Source of the DNA: Alphaproteobacteria bacterium
GTDB taxonomy: Bacteria; Pseudomonadota; Alphaproteobacteria; Micavibrionales; Micavibrionaceae
Direction of reading: 5' to 3'
Length of the DNA: 64,000 bases
Assembly: GCA_024275825.1 (NCBI GenBank)
Contig: JAJRYK010000001.1
Coordinates: forward strand, 1-64,000
Both the position numbers and the translations under genes were made by a program. The notes beneath the pieces were generated by a model that was not told the origin of the DNA, ran no database searches, and saw only the letters and a list, made by a program, of their open reading frames with translations. Shown one piece after another: positions 40,834-49,483 of the stretch; within the stretch, counting starts at the first letter, position 1, and every line of letters begins with the position of its first letter.

Positions 40834-41673
40834 ATGAAAACACCACCATTATCGAGATATAGAAAGGCAAGGTTTTTAACCTTTTTTATAGCAGCGGCCT
40901 TTTTCACTTTAGTGCCCCATCTAGCACATAGCTCATTTATTTCGCCCATGCGCGTAGTCATTGATGCCAATAAGACAACTGCTGAAGTTGTCATCTTAAA
41001 TAGAGAAGATGTCCCCATGGTATATACCTTCGGCTGGCAGCGCCGGGCTATGGATATCAACGGGAAAATTGTTGAACTTGGTGAAGACGGTGAAATGGAA
41101 GGATACAGACCAGCAGACCCTTACCTTATATATTCCCCAAGGAAAGCTATCGTTGGACCAGGGGAAACGCAGCGTATTCGTATCCTGGCCAGGCGCACAA
41201 AAGACATGGTGGACGGGGAGTATCGCTCTCATATCCTGATCAGCCCCAAAACAACCAAAAAACCCAAACAAACAGTGGTTAAACATACTGGTGGGTCAAT
41301 TCCTGTTTCAGCGCGCGTTGGCATACCGGTCTTTTTAAGAAAAGGAAAAACAACCGCCTCTGTTGAGCCAAAGCGTATTGAAATCGGCAAAAGAGACGGA
41401 CTCGATGTTTTGTTTTTTGACTTAACAAACAACAGCACGCGCACGCTTTATCCAAAGACAGACCTATATTGCACCAGACCAGGGGAAGAAAAGCCCGAGC
41501 TCATCGAGCTAAGCGCACTACGCCTGTTCTATGAAGCTGTGAATATAAGCTATACGCTCCCCATTCCTGAAGGTGCAAACTTGGATAACTGTACATCCAT
41601 CACACTAAAGCTTGTTGATCCAAAGGACTTCGAATATTCAAAAACACCACTATTGGAAACGGTTATACGGTAG
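40834..41673 (+). CDS. Periplasmic pilus-assembly chaperone (PapD-like)
   Basis: A periplasmic chaperone of the chaperone-usher class. It has a hydrophobic signal segment (FLTFFIAAAFFTLVPHLAHS), then an Ig-like PapD domain: FISPMRVVIDANKTTAEVVILNREDVPMVYTF (two pieces), YSPRKAIVGPGETQRIRILAR and DGEYRSHILIS. The F/G-strand donor segment is near GGSIPVSARVGIPVFLR. The family's invariant Arg-Lys cleft has plausible candidates in the first strand and in FLRKGKT. Together with the following usher it defines the locus. It follows the DUF4402 gene after 28 bp. Confidence 0.85.
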   Translation: MKTPPLSRYRKARFLTFFIAAAFFTLVPHLAHSSFISPMRVVIDANKTTAEVVILNREDVPMVYTFGWQRRAMDINGKIVELGEDGEMEGYRPADPYLIYSPRKAIVGPGETQRIRILARRTKDMVDGEYRSHILISPKTTKKPKQTVVKHTGGSIPVSARVGIPVFLRKGKTTASVEPKRIEIGKRDGLDVLFFDLTNNSTRTLYPKTDLYCTRPGEEKPELIELSALRLFYEAVNISYTLPIPEGANLDNCTSITLKLVDPKDFEYSKTPLLETVIR

Positions 41674-41676
41674 TAA

Positions 41677-41695
41677 CAAAGGCATATAGCCTTTG
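41677..41695 (+). repeat. Short perfect hairpin after the chaperone gene
   Basis: CAAAGGC / GCCTTTG with a 5-base loop begins 3 bp after the chaperone stop. There is no T-run, so it is probably an mRNA-stabilising or attenuating hairpin, not a terminator. Confidence 0.4.
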
Positions 41696-41748
41696 AATGG
41701 GGCTTTGACTTCATTTTTAGTCACCCAATAAAAATATACACATATTAA

Positions 41749-41788
41749 AAGAACGGGCTGTGGATAACGCCCGCTCTTTTTTTTTGGT
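41749..41788 (+). terminator. Rho-independent terminator between the chaperone and usher genes
   Basis: GAACGGGC pairs with GCCCGCTC (one mismatch), followed by nine or so T residues. It separates the chaperone unit from the usher, so the usher may be transcribed from its own promoter within 41789-41858 or by readthrough. Confidence 0.75.
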
Positions 41789-41858
41789 GTTACCGCCACG
41801 AATCGCGTTGTGATAGAATCACTGTGGGCTATTCTATAACTACTCTCTGCTCTATTTC

Positions 41859-44800
41859 ATGAGCGATCATCATTATTGGTACGTAACTGGGCGCACGCTG
41901 CGTCTTGCATTAGTCATTGCGCTATTTGCAAGCATCAGCGTGATAAACCCGGCTTCGGCTGTTGAAGCATCTAACGAAACAGCACAAGAGACCGTCATTT
42001 CTAATGACCAGGTCACAGTACTGAGTAATGACCAATTGTTATCTACCAGTGTCGGTACCAATACCCTTTCTGATGCTCAAACCGGTGAATTAACACTGTC
42101 ATCGAACGAGGATCCAAAAGCTCAGACCGAGGATAGTGCGGTCGAGAATGTTATTTATGACCCGGGTGCGATTATAAACGCAGACGGTACTTTTTCGTTG
42201 CCGAAGACCGGAGAGCTTCTCGAAGTTGTTCTCGCCGTAAAACGCGACTCAAACTTTATTATACCTGCTATTTTTGGATATGAGCGAGATGGCGAGTACT
42301 TCATTCCTGTCAAAGGGTTCTCTGAAGAGCTCCAATTCCCCGTTACCCTAGATAAAGAAGCACAGCGCGTTGAGGGCCGTTATTTCGGGGGAAATAGCGT
42401 TTATTACGTGGACCTGATCGCCGGCACATATTCCACGTTCCAAGAAAGTATACAACTGCCAGAAGGCTCATATGTCTTTAGAAACGAAGGTGATGATCTG
42501 GATGATATTTACGTCTCTATAGACGTACTAAATGACATGTGGCCACTGGCCTTCGAATTAGAGCCCGACGAACAAGTCCTTAAAATTGGCACCGCGCGTC
42601 GATTACCTTTCGAGCTTGCAGCAGAGCGTGCGAAGCGACAGGAAGAACTAGAGCGTCGACGAGCAGACGCAGCAGAAGACCCCGACGAAAAATATATATA
42701 TGTTCCAAACGGCTTTAATTTTTTAGGGCCTCAAATTTTTACACTGAGCCAATCAGCACAATGGCGCAATGATACCAAGGCACTAAACAACAGCAGCTTT
42801 GTTTCAGGCCGGGGAGACATTCTTGGCGGCAGCGCCGATTATGCCGCCAGTTTCATCAAAAGAGGCAGTGAAGATCTTGGTCTTAACAATGCACGATTCA
42901 CATGGCGCCGCACGGATTTTGGAAACAATAAACTTCTGCCATTTGGATTAAAAGTCCTGGAGCTTGGCGACACACAAATCAGAAGCTCACAGCTCGTTTC
43001 AAACAGTATCGGCGGAAAAGGGGTATTCATCTCCTCCGATACAAAAAATATATCGCAGAACTTTGATGATGTCACAATTAGAGGGACCGCCGAACCCGGC
43101 TGGGAAGTTGAAATATATAGAGAAGGCGTATTAATTGATTTCGGCACCGTTAATGAGCTAGGAGAATACAGATTTGATAATATCCCTCTTAATTTCGGCG
43201 GCAACCGCATAAAGCTCATTTTGTATGGCCCACAAGGTCAAATAGAAGAGCGCACAGAAGAATACAATATTGGCCGCAGCCTTTTAAAACCGGGAGAGAT
43301 AAGCTACCAAGCGGGTATTGTTAAAACAGGCAACACCTTACTCAACGTTAATGATAGAAACGATGAAAATGCGAATTCTTCAAAATCTCTAAGAGTTTCT
43401 CGCGGCCTTAATCAATTCATTACCACCTACGCAAGCCTTACAGACCTTCCTGTTTTCCGCATCGGCCAACAACAATATGCCACTATCGGCGCAGATTTCA
43501 TTGCCTTTAACGGACGCGGCAAGGCCGAACTCTATAAGCAGCTGGACGGCGGTCACGCTTTAGATTTCAGATACGGGAACACATTCCTGGGCGTCAATAC
43601 ACTCCTGCGCGGTTCACTATATAGCAATTTTGAAAGTCAGCAGGCTGGTATTGGCAATAATAAACGTACAAATCAAGGTACCATTACATTTGGAAAATCC
43701 TTTACAACCAAACTGGGGGCGCTCAGCCTTGGCCTATCTACAGACTTTACCAATTTTGAAACACAAGACAGCACAGCCACAGTTTCAAATACGCAAGGCC
43801 TGACAACAAATGATTTTGGTAGCTTCAGCCACTCTTTAACCTCCCAATACACAGACGGCACACTCGACACCAGGACTGGGCAATTCTCCTTTAGTAAGGC
43901 CCTTGGCCGTAAATATAGTTTTTCCAACTTTCTATCCTACACCCTTGAACCCAAGGAACGCTTCACCACAACGGGCTTTAACTTCCGCTATGATGATAAC
44001 GACAAGCTAACAGCCAATTTTGGACTCAATCAATCTCTGGAAAAATCAAGCACTCGCAACTTTGATTTAGGCGCGTCATATAAATTTAAAAAGTTCCGGG
44101 GCAATTTCGGACTCGATTGGGACAACAAGAACGGCTTTGACGTTCGCGTTGGCGCGTCAACAACGCTGGGGCCAGAAGGTGAAAACCTAGCCTACGCCAT
44201 CACCAACGAATTCAAACAACTCAGTACAGGCCTGACGGTCAAGCTGTATCACGATATAAATGGTGACGGTGTCTTTAATGAAGGTGACCAGCCCGTACCC
44301 TACACTCGCCTTCAGCTAAGTAATGGCAGCCTCACCAGTCTCACGGATGAGAATGGCGAGGCCACATTTAGCAGAGAAGGCGGCGAAGGATTCGTCAACA
44401 TTACGCTAGATCGCGAAACACTCCACGATAACTCCTTCCTTGTTCCTGCACGCAAAAGCGGATTTTCAACCATTCTGCGCCGCGGCACAAAGCCATTTAT
44501 CAATTTCCCCTTAGTCATGTCAGGATCCATCGACGGCACACTCATCAGTGCAAATGACGAAGGGCTTGAAGGCCATGTTGTCCAACTTGTTGACGAATAT
44601 GGCGAGCTGATTGCAGAGACCAGCACAATTTCCGATGGTTTCTATGTTTTTGAATTAGTGAGGACCGGACGCTACATCGTACAGCTCCACCCCTCACACC
44701 GTATTTTCGTTCCCCCCCAAACCGTAACAGTTTCATCTGAGGATCTATTTGCCTATGGCGTAGATCTGCGGGTCCTTGAGCAGGTACCTACAGACGAAGC

Positions 44801-45254
44801 GGCTGCAGTAGAAGTAGAAAGAGATGGTAGAGTAGCCCATACTTACCATGATGCTTCTGTGGCCGGGAGGGACGAAAAACCTGCTCAATCCCAATCTGAT
44901 AGCGGGGTCCAATCCGTTATCAGAGCTGTTCGTGTCGGGGAGTATCTAGGCAAGACTCGTCTTGTTCTGGATCTCTCCGGCCCGCTCAGTTACCAAGTAT
45001 CGCGAAGCAAAAGCGGTTATGCGATTTACATCGATTTACCGAGTGCCTCCACCAGCGTAAAATCCGCTGACTGGACATCCGGCCCTCATGCGCTTTTCTC
45101 TTCTATCGAAATACACCAGCCACCCCGCGGCGGAACTGGAACGCAGATCAAACTCAATGCCCTTGCGCCGCTCGATGTGCATGAAAATGCACTCTTGCCC
45201 GCGAATAACGGCCTGGCTGATCGCATATATATCGACTTCACTAAAGCTAAATAA
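41859..45254 (+). CDS. Usher-like outer-membrane protein with C-terminal AMIN domain
   Basis: An 1131-residue secreted protein. After a signal segment ending near INPASA, residues 110-250 form an unrecognised, possibly N-terminal usher-specific domain (LPKTGELLEVVLAVKRDSNF). The beta-barrel and plug follow: LPFGLKVLELGDTQIRSSQL and GGKGVFISSDTKN correspond to the usher GDTxxR/S and RGVxxSSD blocks, then DVTIRGTAEPGWEVEIYREG and PGEISYQAGI. Residues about 790-1000 form two CarboxypepD/SdrD-like beta sandwiches, one with a Ca-loop (DINGDGVFNEGD). Residues 1020-1131 (RVGEYLGKTRLVLDLSGPL...IYIDLP...RIYIDF) look like an AMIN domain. Length is well over the usual 800-850 residues. Start ATG lacks a clear ribosome site. 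Confidence 0.8.
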   Translation: MSDHHYWYVTGRTLRLALVIALFASISVINPASAVEASNETAQETVISNDQVTVLSNDQLLSTSVGTNTLSDAQTGELTLSSNEDPKAQTEDSAVENVIYDPGAIINADGTFSLPKTGELLEVVLAVKRDSNFIIPAIFGYERDGEYFIPVKGFSEELQFPVTLDKEAQRVEGRYFGGNSVYYVDLIAGTYSTFQESIQLPEGSYVFRNEGDDLDDIYVSIDVLNDMWPLAFELEPDEQVLKIGTARRLPFELAAERAKRQEELERRRADAAEDPDEKYIYVPNGFNFLGPQIFTLSQSAQWRNDTKALNNSSFVSGRGDILGGSADYAASFIKRGSEDLGLNNARFTWRRTDFGNNKLLPFGLKVLELGDTQIRSSQLVSNSIGGKGVFISSDTKNISQNFDDVTIRGTAEPGWEVEIYREGVLIDFGTVNELGEYRFDNIPLNFGGNRIKLILYGPQGQIEERTEEYNIGRSLLKPGEISYQAGIVKTGNTLLNVNDRNDENANSSKSLRVSRGLNQFITTYASLTDLPVFRIGQQQYATIGADFIAFNGRGKAELYKQLDGGHALDFRYGNTFLGVNTLLRGSLYSNFESQQAGIGNNKRTNQGTITFGKSFTTKLGALSLGLSTDFTNFETQDSTATVSNTQGLTTNDFGSFSHSLTSQYTDGTLDTRTGQFSFSKALGRKYSFSNFLSYTLEPKERFTTTGFNFRYDDNDKLTANFGLNQSLEKSSTRNFDLGASYKFKKFRGNFGLDWDNKNGFDVRVGASTTLGPEGENLAYAITNEFKQLSTGLTVKLYHDINGDGVFNEGDQPVPYTRLQLSNGSLTSLTDENGEATFSREGGEGFVNITLDRETLHDNSFLVPARKSGFSTILRRGTKPFINFPLVMSGSIDGTLISANDEGLEGHVVQLVDEYGELIAETSTISDGFYVFELVRTGRYIVQLHPSHRIFVPPQTVTVSSEDLFAYGVDLRVLEQVPTDEAAAVEVERDGRVAHTYHDASVAGRDEKPAQSQSDSGVQSVIRAVRVGEYLGKTRLVLDLSGPLSYQVSRSKSGYAIYIDLPSASTSVKSADWTSGPHALFSSIEIHQPPRGGTGTQIKLNALAPLDVHENALLPANNGLADRIYIDFTKAK

Positions 45255-45458
45255 GACCGCTTGTTATTACACACGCGGATAAGGTGCTCACACTCATTCA
45301 TTGCGTGAACCCTTTATCTATCGCTGCGTGGAGATAGCATAACTATCTATCCCCATCGTTTACTCCTCTTGTGGCGGCCCAATATTGACGCGCTGCGCCA
45401 ATCGCCCATAGGCTAAGCAATAGATTCTCATTTATTTATTCGCTTTAGGTATTCGCCA
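45255..45458. other. Intergenic region with hairpin-rich sequence
   Basis: The 204-bp gap has a dyad GATAG CATAA CTATC (about 45332-45348) with CGCTGCGTGG before it and TTACTCCTC after it. It recalls the core-and-flank layout of the repeats at 17471 and 31938, but the match is too loose to call a copy. No open frame of note is present. Confidence 0.35.
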
Positions 45459-46409
45459 TTGTTAAACCAATTTTCGGCATTTAGGAAGACCCTAAAATCT
45501 CTTTTTTGCTCCGCGGTGCTGCTTGCGAGTGCCAGCGTGGTGTTGAGCGGGTGCGGATGGGAGTGGCCAAGCTATGAGGGGTTTCAGCGCGACCCCCTAT
45601 CCTTCCTTGGCGATAATGGCCCAGATGAAAATATCCCGCCGCCGCCCAGCGTCATCCCTAAAGATGCCCCGGACCAGAATGATCCGCATTCAACGCTGAT
45701 CCCGGCGAGCACAATGGGCCTTAATCTCAACACCTATTTCGCGCAAGACATCGATGACCCCAACACACGTATTCAGCGCCTGGAAAATGTCTTGGTGGCC
45801 GTTCACCATGATATGCAACAGATGTCTGGCGGAAAATCTCTGCCGGTTTACAAAACCCCAGAGCCCGTTGAAACGCAGACCAAACCTGTTGCGCCCGTAA
45901 GCACGGCAACGCCAGCGCCAGCACAGGAAGGCCGCACCGTCCTCGCCAGCGGCGGGCCGGAAAACCTGGTGGCTGGCGATACTGCCGCGCCAACAAAATC
46001 AGCCTCCACGCCCGTTTATGAGAAAAAGACGCCGGCCAAAGCCACGGCGCCAAAATTCACACCCAACACCTCCGGGCCAACAACCATCACTGGCCTGCGC
46101 ATTGGCGTACATAAAGATAAGGTGCGAATCGTCATGGATGTGACGCGCAAAACGCTCTATTCTGCCGATCTGGATAATGGTGAGAATCTGCTGATCGTTG
46201 AGCTGCCCGATGCAGGATGGAGCGCCGCGGCGCAAAAAAGCTTTGGCAAAACACCACTGCTAAAATCCTACCGCATTGATCCGTTCAATGACGGAAAGGG
46301 TCATATTTTAGTACTCGAACTGAAGGGCTCATCCTCCATCATCAAACAAATGCAGATCCCAGCCCTTACTGGTGGCGGGCAGAGAATTTTCATTGATTTG
46401 GCCCGGTAA
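45459..46409 (+). CDS. AMIN-domain lipoprotein
   Basis: A 316-residue lipoprotein. The start is a TTG at 45459, because no ATG lies in frame before the signal peptide (SLFCSAVLLASASVVLSGC, lipobox LSGC). A Pro/Ala/Thr-rich linker (about 45-205) includes a helical part (NTRIQRLENVLVAVHHDMQQM). Residues 210-316 form an AMIN domain: ITGLRIGVHKDKVRIVMDVT, NLLIVELPDAGW, HILVLELKG and GQRIFIDLAR. By family knowledge, AMIN domains bind peptidoglycan or mediate localisation (AmiC, PilQ). It lies next to the usher, which carries its own AMIN domain, so the two may act together; a Fim-like accessory lipoprotein is one possibility. Confidence 0.8.
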   Translation: MLNQFSAFRKTLKSLFCSAVLLASASVVLSGCGWEWPSYEGFQRDPLSFLGDNGPDENIPPPPSVIPKDAPDQNDPHSTLIPASTMGLNLNTYFAQDIDDPNTRIQRLENVLVAVHHDMQQMSGGKSLPVYKTPEPVETQTKPVAPVSTATPAPAQEGRTVLASGGPENLVAGDTAAPTKSASTPVYEKKTPAKATAPKFTPNTSGPTTITGLRIGVHKDKVRIVMDVTRKTLYSADLDNGENLLIVELPDAGWSAAAQKSFGKTPLLKSYRIDPFNDGKGHILVLELKGSSSIIKQMQIPALTGGGQRIFIDLAR

Positions 46410-46426
46410 GCGCCTTTAATCTTACT

Positions 46427-46517
46427 GTCATTGCGAGCGACCAACGGGAGCGCGGCAATCCAAAAGGTTTACTTGTCGCTCTGGATTGCCGCGTCGGCTC
46501 CGCCTCCTCGCAATGAC
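46427..46517. repeat. REP-like palindrome (GTCATTGCGAG type)
   Basis: GTCATTGCGAG (46427-46437) and CTCGCAATGAC (46507-46517) are exact inverted copies, with inner pairing GCGGCAATCCA / TGGATTGCCGC. The wording is that of the widely dispersed palindromic element found in many proteobacteria. It fills much of the gap before the ResB gene. Confidence 0.85.
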
Positions 46518-46571
46518 GAATGGTATATAAGATCTAAACTCTAGATTTCTCCACCAATCATTATATAGTCA

Positions 46572-47687
46572 GTGGCGATGAAAATGCTCCGTACATACGC
46601 TCTACGTCTTGCTCAGGCTGATATGGTCTTTTGGCTCATGCCCGCACTCATCGCACTGCTTCTTGCCGGAACAATTGCGCAGAAATGGATGGGGCTCTAC
46701 GCCGCGCACCAGATGTTTTTTAGCTCTTTTATCTTTTGGGTGGGGCCGCTCCCGCTGCCCGGGGGCTATCTTCTGCTCGGCATTCTCAGCATCAACCTGA
46801 CCCTTAAATTCCTGCTAGGCAGTGAATGGCGCTGGAGCAAAGCCGGGATTAATTTGACGCATCTGGGCGCATTAATCCTGCTCGTTGGCGGCTTACTCAC
46901 GGCCCTCACCGCGCATGAGCGCTATATGGTGATCACGGAAGGCCAGGAAACGCCCTATATGTACGACTATATAGAACGTGAGCTGAGCATTTTTGTCGAT
47001 GAGCATCTGAAATACAAAATACCCTTTGATAAGCTCCCGCGCACGCTCTCAACATTGCCCTTCACCATCGAGATCATGAGCACATGCAAAAATTGCGAAA
47101 TCACAAAACGCGCGGAAACGCAGCCTGATGAATTTGGCGACACTGCGCTGCATGGCATGGCGCAATTCATGGCGCTCGATCCAAAACCGCGCGAGAAAGA
47201 TCCAGAGGCTGATCTCTCTGGGCTCATCTTTAAAGTCGACGGACTAGATGCCACGCAAGATGGCATTTACGTCGCCATCGAAGGCATGCCCGCGCCAATC
47301 ATGCTCACCCATAATGAACAGATTTATCACATCATGCTGGGCAAAGCGCAGAGCATGCTGCCTTTCTCGCTCACCCTGCTCGATTTTGTTAAAGAGAGCT
47401 ATCCCGGCACAGATAAAGCCAAGGCCTTTAGCTCTGACATCATCATCAAGGACGGTGATCTTGAATGGCCCGCAAAGATCGAGATGAACAAGCCACTGCG
47501 CTATAAGGGCTATACCTTCTTCCAATCCTCGTTCGAGCGCGCAGGCGGGGTGGAGCGCAGCATCTTTTCCGTGGTCGAAAATAAAGGCCGCCTGCTGCCC
47601 TATATCGGCACGATCATCCTCACCGCCGGGTTATTGCTGCATATCTTTATGATTTTGCGCCGCCCGAAGAAACGGAAAGCCTCATGA
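46572..47687 (+). CDS. resB: Cytochrome c biogenesis protein ResB (System II)
   Basis: An inner-membrane partner of CcsA that keeps apocytochrome/haem ligation machinery together. It has transmembrane helices near residues 18-38, 60-75 and 90-110 (FWLMPALIALLLAGTIAQK; LGALILLVGGLLTALTA) and a last one at the C-terminus (YIGTIILTAGLLLHIFMIL), with a large periplasmic domain between. The start codon is a GTG at 46572; ATGs at 46578 and 46584 are alternatives. It overlaps the next gene by 4 bp (ATGA). At 371 residues it is of the shorter ResB form. Confidence 0.82.
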   Translation: MAMKMLRTYALRLAQADMVFWLMPALIALLLAGTIAQKWMGLYAAHQMFFSSFIFWVGPLPLPGGYLLLGILSINLTLKFLLGSEWRWSKAGINLTHLGALILLVGGLLTALTAHERYMVITEGQETPYMYDYIERELSIFVDEHLKYKIPFDKLPRTLSTLPFTIEIMSTCKNCEITKRAETQPDEFGDTALHGMAQFMALDPKPREKDPEADLSGLIFKVDGLDATQDGIYVAIEGMPAPIMLTHNEQIYHIMLGKAQSMLPFSLTLLDFVKESYPGTDKAKAFSSDIIIKDGDLEWPAKIEMNKPLRYKGYTFFQSSFERAGGVERSIFSVVENKGRLLPYIGTIILTAGLLLHIFMILRRPKKRKAS

Positions 47688-49483
47688 TTCGGCTGTTTTT
47701 CACGCTCTTACTTTTCCTTTGTGCACTGCCGCAATATGCACGCGCAGCAGATTTTGATTATAGCGCTTTCGCACAAATCCCTGTGCTACATGAAGGGCGC
47801 ATTAAACCGCTAGACAGCTTTGCACGCCTTCATCTCAAGCGCTTTTCCGGGCAAAGCCATGTCAGAGATCTGTCGCCCAGCGCATGGCTTGCACAAACGC
47901 TGTTTGACCCGGCCCGCGCCACGGAAACGAAGCTGTTTTTTGTGCAGAATAAAGATCTCAAAATGCAGCTAGGCCTTCCCCTTGATCAGAAACTATTCTC
48001 TGTCATTGAGCTACAAGGCGCGCTCGCCCCAACCCTTTCACAAATTCCGGCGCTGCTCGCAAAAGAGGACGGCGCGCTCACTCCGGCGCAAAATGAAGTG
48101 CTGCAACTTCACGACGATGTACTGCAATATTTAAGCCTGATGCGCAGCTTTTCGATGATCTTGCCGCTCAATATTGACCTGCCGGAAAAATATAGCGATA
48201 GCGCACCAAACTATCTGGCGCTCTATCCGGTGCAAGACGACATTTTGCGCGATGTGAAACGCATCATCAAAGTCAAAGGCGATAATATTGAGCGCTATAG
48301 CAAGGATGAGCAAAAGCTCGCCGCACTGTCTTATCAACTCACCATCCTTCAAAATGCTGCGCAAAATAATCAATCGCTCGCTATCTTTCCGCAAGGTGGC
48401 CCCGGAGGGTGGCGAGCACCATGGCAGGTTTTTGCGCATGAAGACTTAACGTTGTGGCAAAATTTAGCCGCAGCCTATCGCAGCAATAATGCGCAGCACT
48501 GGCGCGATATCAGCGCACAAATTACGCAGCATGCGCAGGATAATACGAGCGCAACTACGCCGCAAAAATTAAAACTCGAAATCCTGTATAACCGTTTAAA
48601 ACCCTATCATGTAGCAATGGCGCTCTACGCGCTTTCAATGCTCCTGATCTTCGCGCCCGCCCGCTTTATCTGGGCACAAGCAAGCTTTAGCTTGGCCGCT
48701 CTCGCGCACAGCGCCGCGATTACTGCGCGCATGATGATTTTAGAGCGCCCGCCCGTTGGCACGCTTTATGAATCTCTACTGTTTGTCGGCTTGATCACTG
48801 CATTAATCGCCCTATTTATCGCTCTGAAGCAGCAAAGCCGTGCCGCGCTTTTTGCGGGCGGCATGGCGACACTTCTCTTACTCAGCATCGCGCCATATTT
48901 GCTGCAAGATGGCGACAGCCTGGAAATGTTGGTCGCCGTCCTGAACACCAATTTCTGGCTGACCATCCATGTACTATGCATCACCGCGGGTTATGCCCTT
49001 TGTATTTTATCCGCCTGCCTTGCGCATGTTGCGCTCTTCTTGCGCCTGCGCGGCGGCGCGAAAGATCTTTTGCGCAAACTGCAGCAAAACATCTATCCCA
49101 TTTCCATGTTCGCCTTGCTCTTCACGGCCGTAGGCACGATTTTGGGCGGCATCTGGGCGGATCAATCATGGGGACGATTTTGGGGCTGGGACCCTAAGGA
49201 GAACGGCGCCTTGCTGATCGTCCTGTGGTTAATTTGGTTGCAACATGGACGTATCAGTGGCCATATGAAACCGTTGCACTTCCTGATCGGCAATGCGTAT
49301 TTAAATGTCATTGTTGCGCTTGCATGGTTTGGTGTAAATTTGCTGGGTGTGGGCCTGCATTCCTATGGCTTTATCAACGGCATTGCATGGAGCTTAGGTC
49401 TGTTCGTTGCGGGCGAAACCCTTCTGCTCTCAGGTCTTTGGATCATGATTCGTATACGGGAGAAAAAACCGCATGAAGCTTAA
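47684..49483 (+). CDS. ccsA: Cytochrome c biogenesis protein CcsA/CcsB-type haem channel
   Basis: The haem-handling subunit of cytochrome c maturation System II. A signal segment (LLLFLCALPQYARA) is followed by a periplasmic region with the block IPVLHEGRIKPLDSFAR, typical of fused or long CcsBA proteins of deltaproteobacteria, epsilonproteobacteria and Bacteroidetes. The C-terminal half has about eight transmembrane helices and the WWD-like haem site: WGRFWGWDPKENGALLIVLW. Conserved His residues lie in the TM loops (HVLCITAGY; GVGLHSYGFI). Length is 599 residues. It overlaps the TlpA-like gene by 11 bp. Confidence 0.88.
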   Translation: MIRLFFTLLLFLCALPQYARAADFDYSAFAQIPVLHEGRIKPLDSFARLHLKRFSGQSHVRDLSPSAWLAQTLFDPARATETKLFFVQNKDLKMQLGLPLDQKLFSVIELQGALAPTLSQIPALLAKEDGALTPAQNEVLQLHDDVLQYLSLMRSFSMILPLNIDLPEKYSDSAPNYLALYPVQDDILRDVKRIIKVKGDNIERYSKDEQKLAALSYQLTILQNAAQNNQSLAIFPQGGPGGWRAPWQVFAHEDLTLWQNLAAAYRSNNAQHWRDISAQITQHAQDNTSATTPQKLKLEILYNRLKPYHVAMALYALSMLLIFAPARFIWAQASFSLAALAHSAAITARMMILERPPVGTLYESLLFVGLITALIALFIALKQQSRAALFAGGMATLLLLSIAPYLLQDGDSLEMLVAVLNTNFWLTIHVLCITAGYALCILSACLAHVALFLRLRGGAKDLLRKLQQNIYPISMFALLFTAVGTILGGIWADQSWGRFWGWDPKENGALLIVLWLIWLQHGRISGHMKPLHFLIGNAYLNVIVALAWFGVNLLGVGLHSYGFINGIAWSLGLFVAGETLLLSGLWIMIRIREKKPHEA

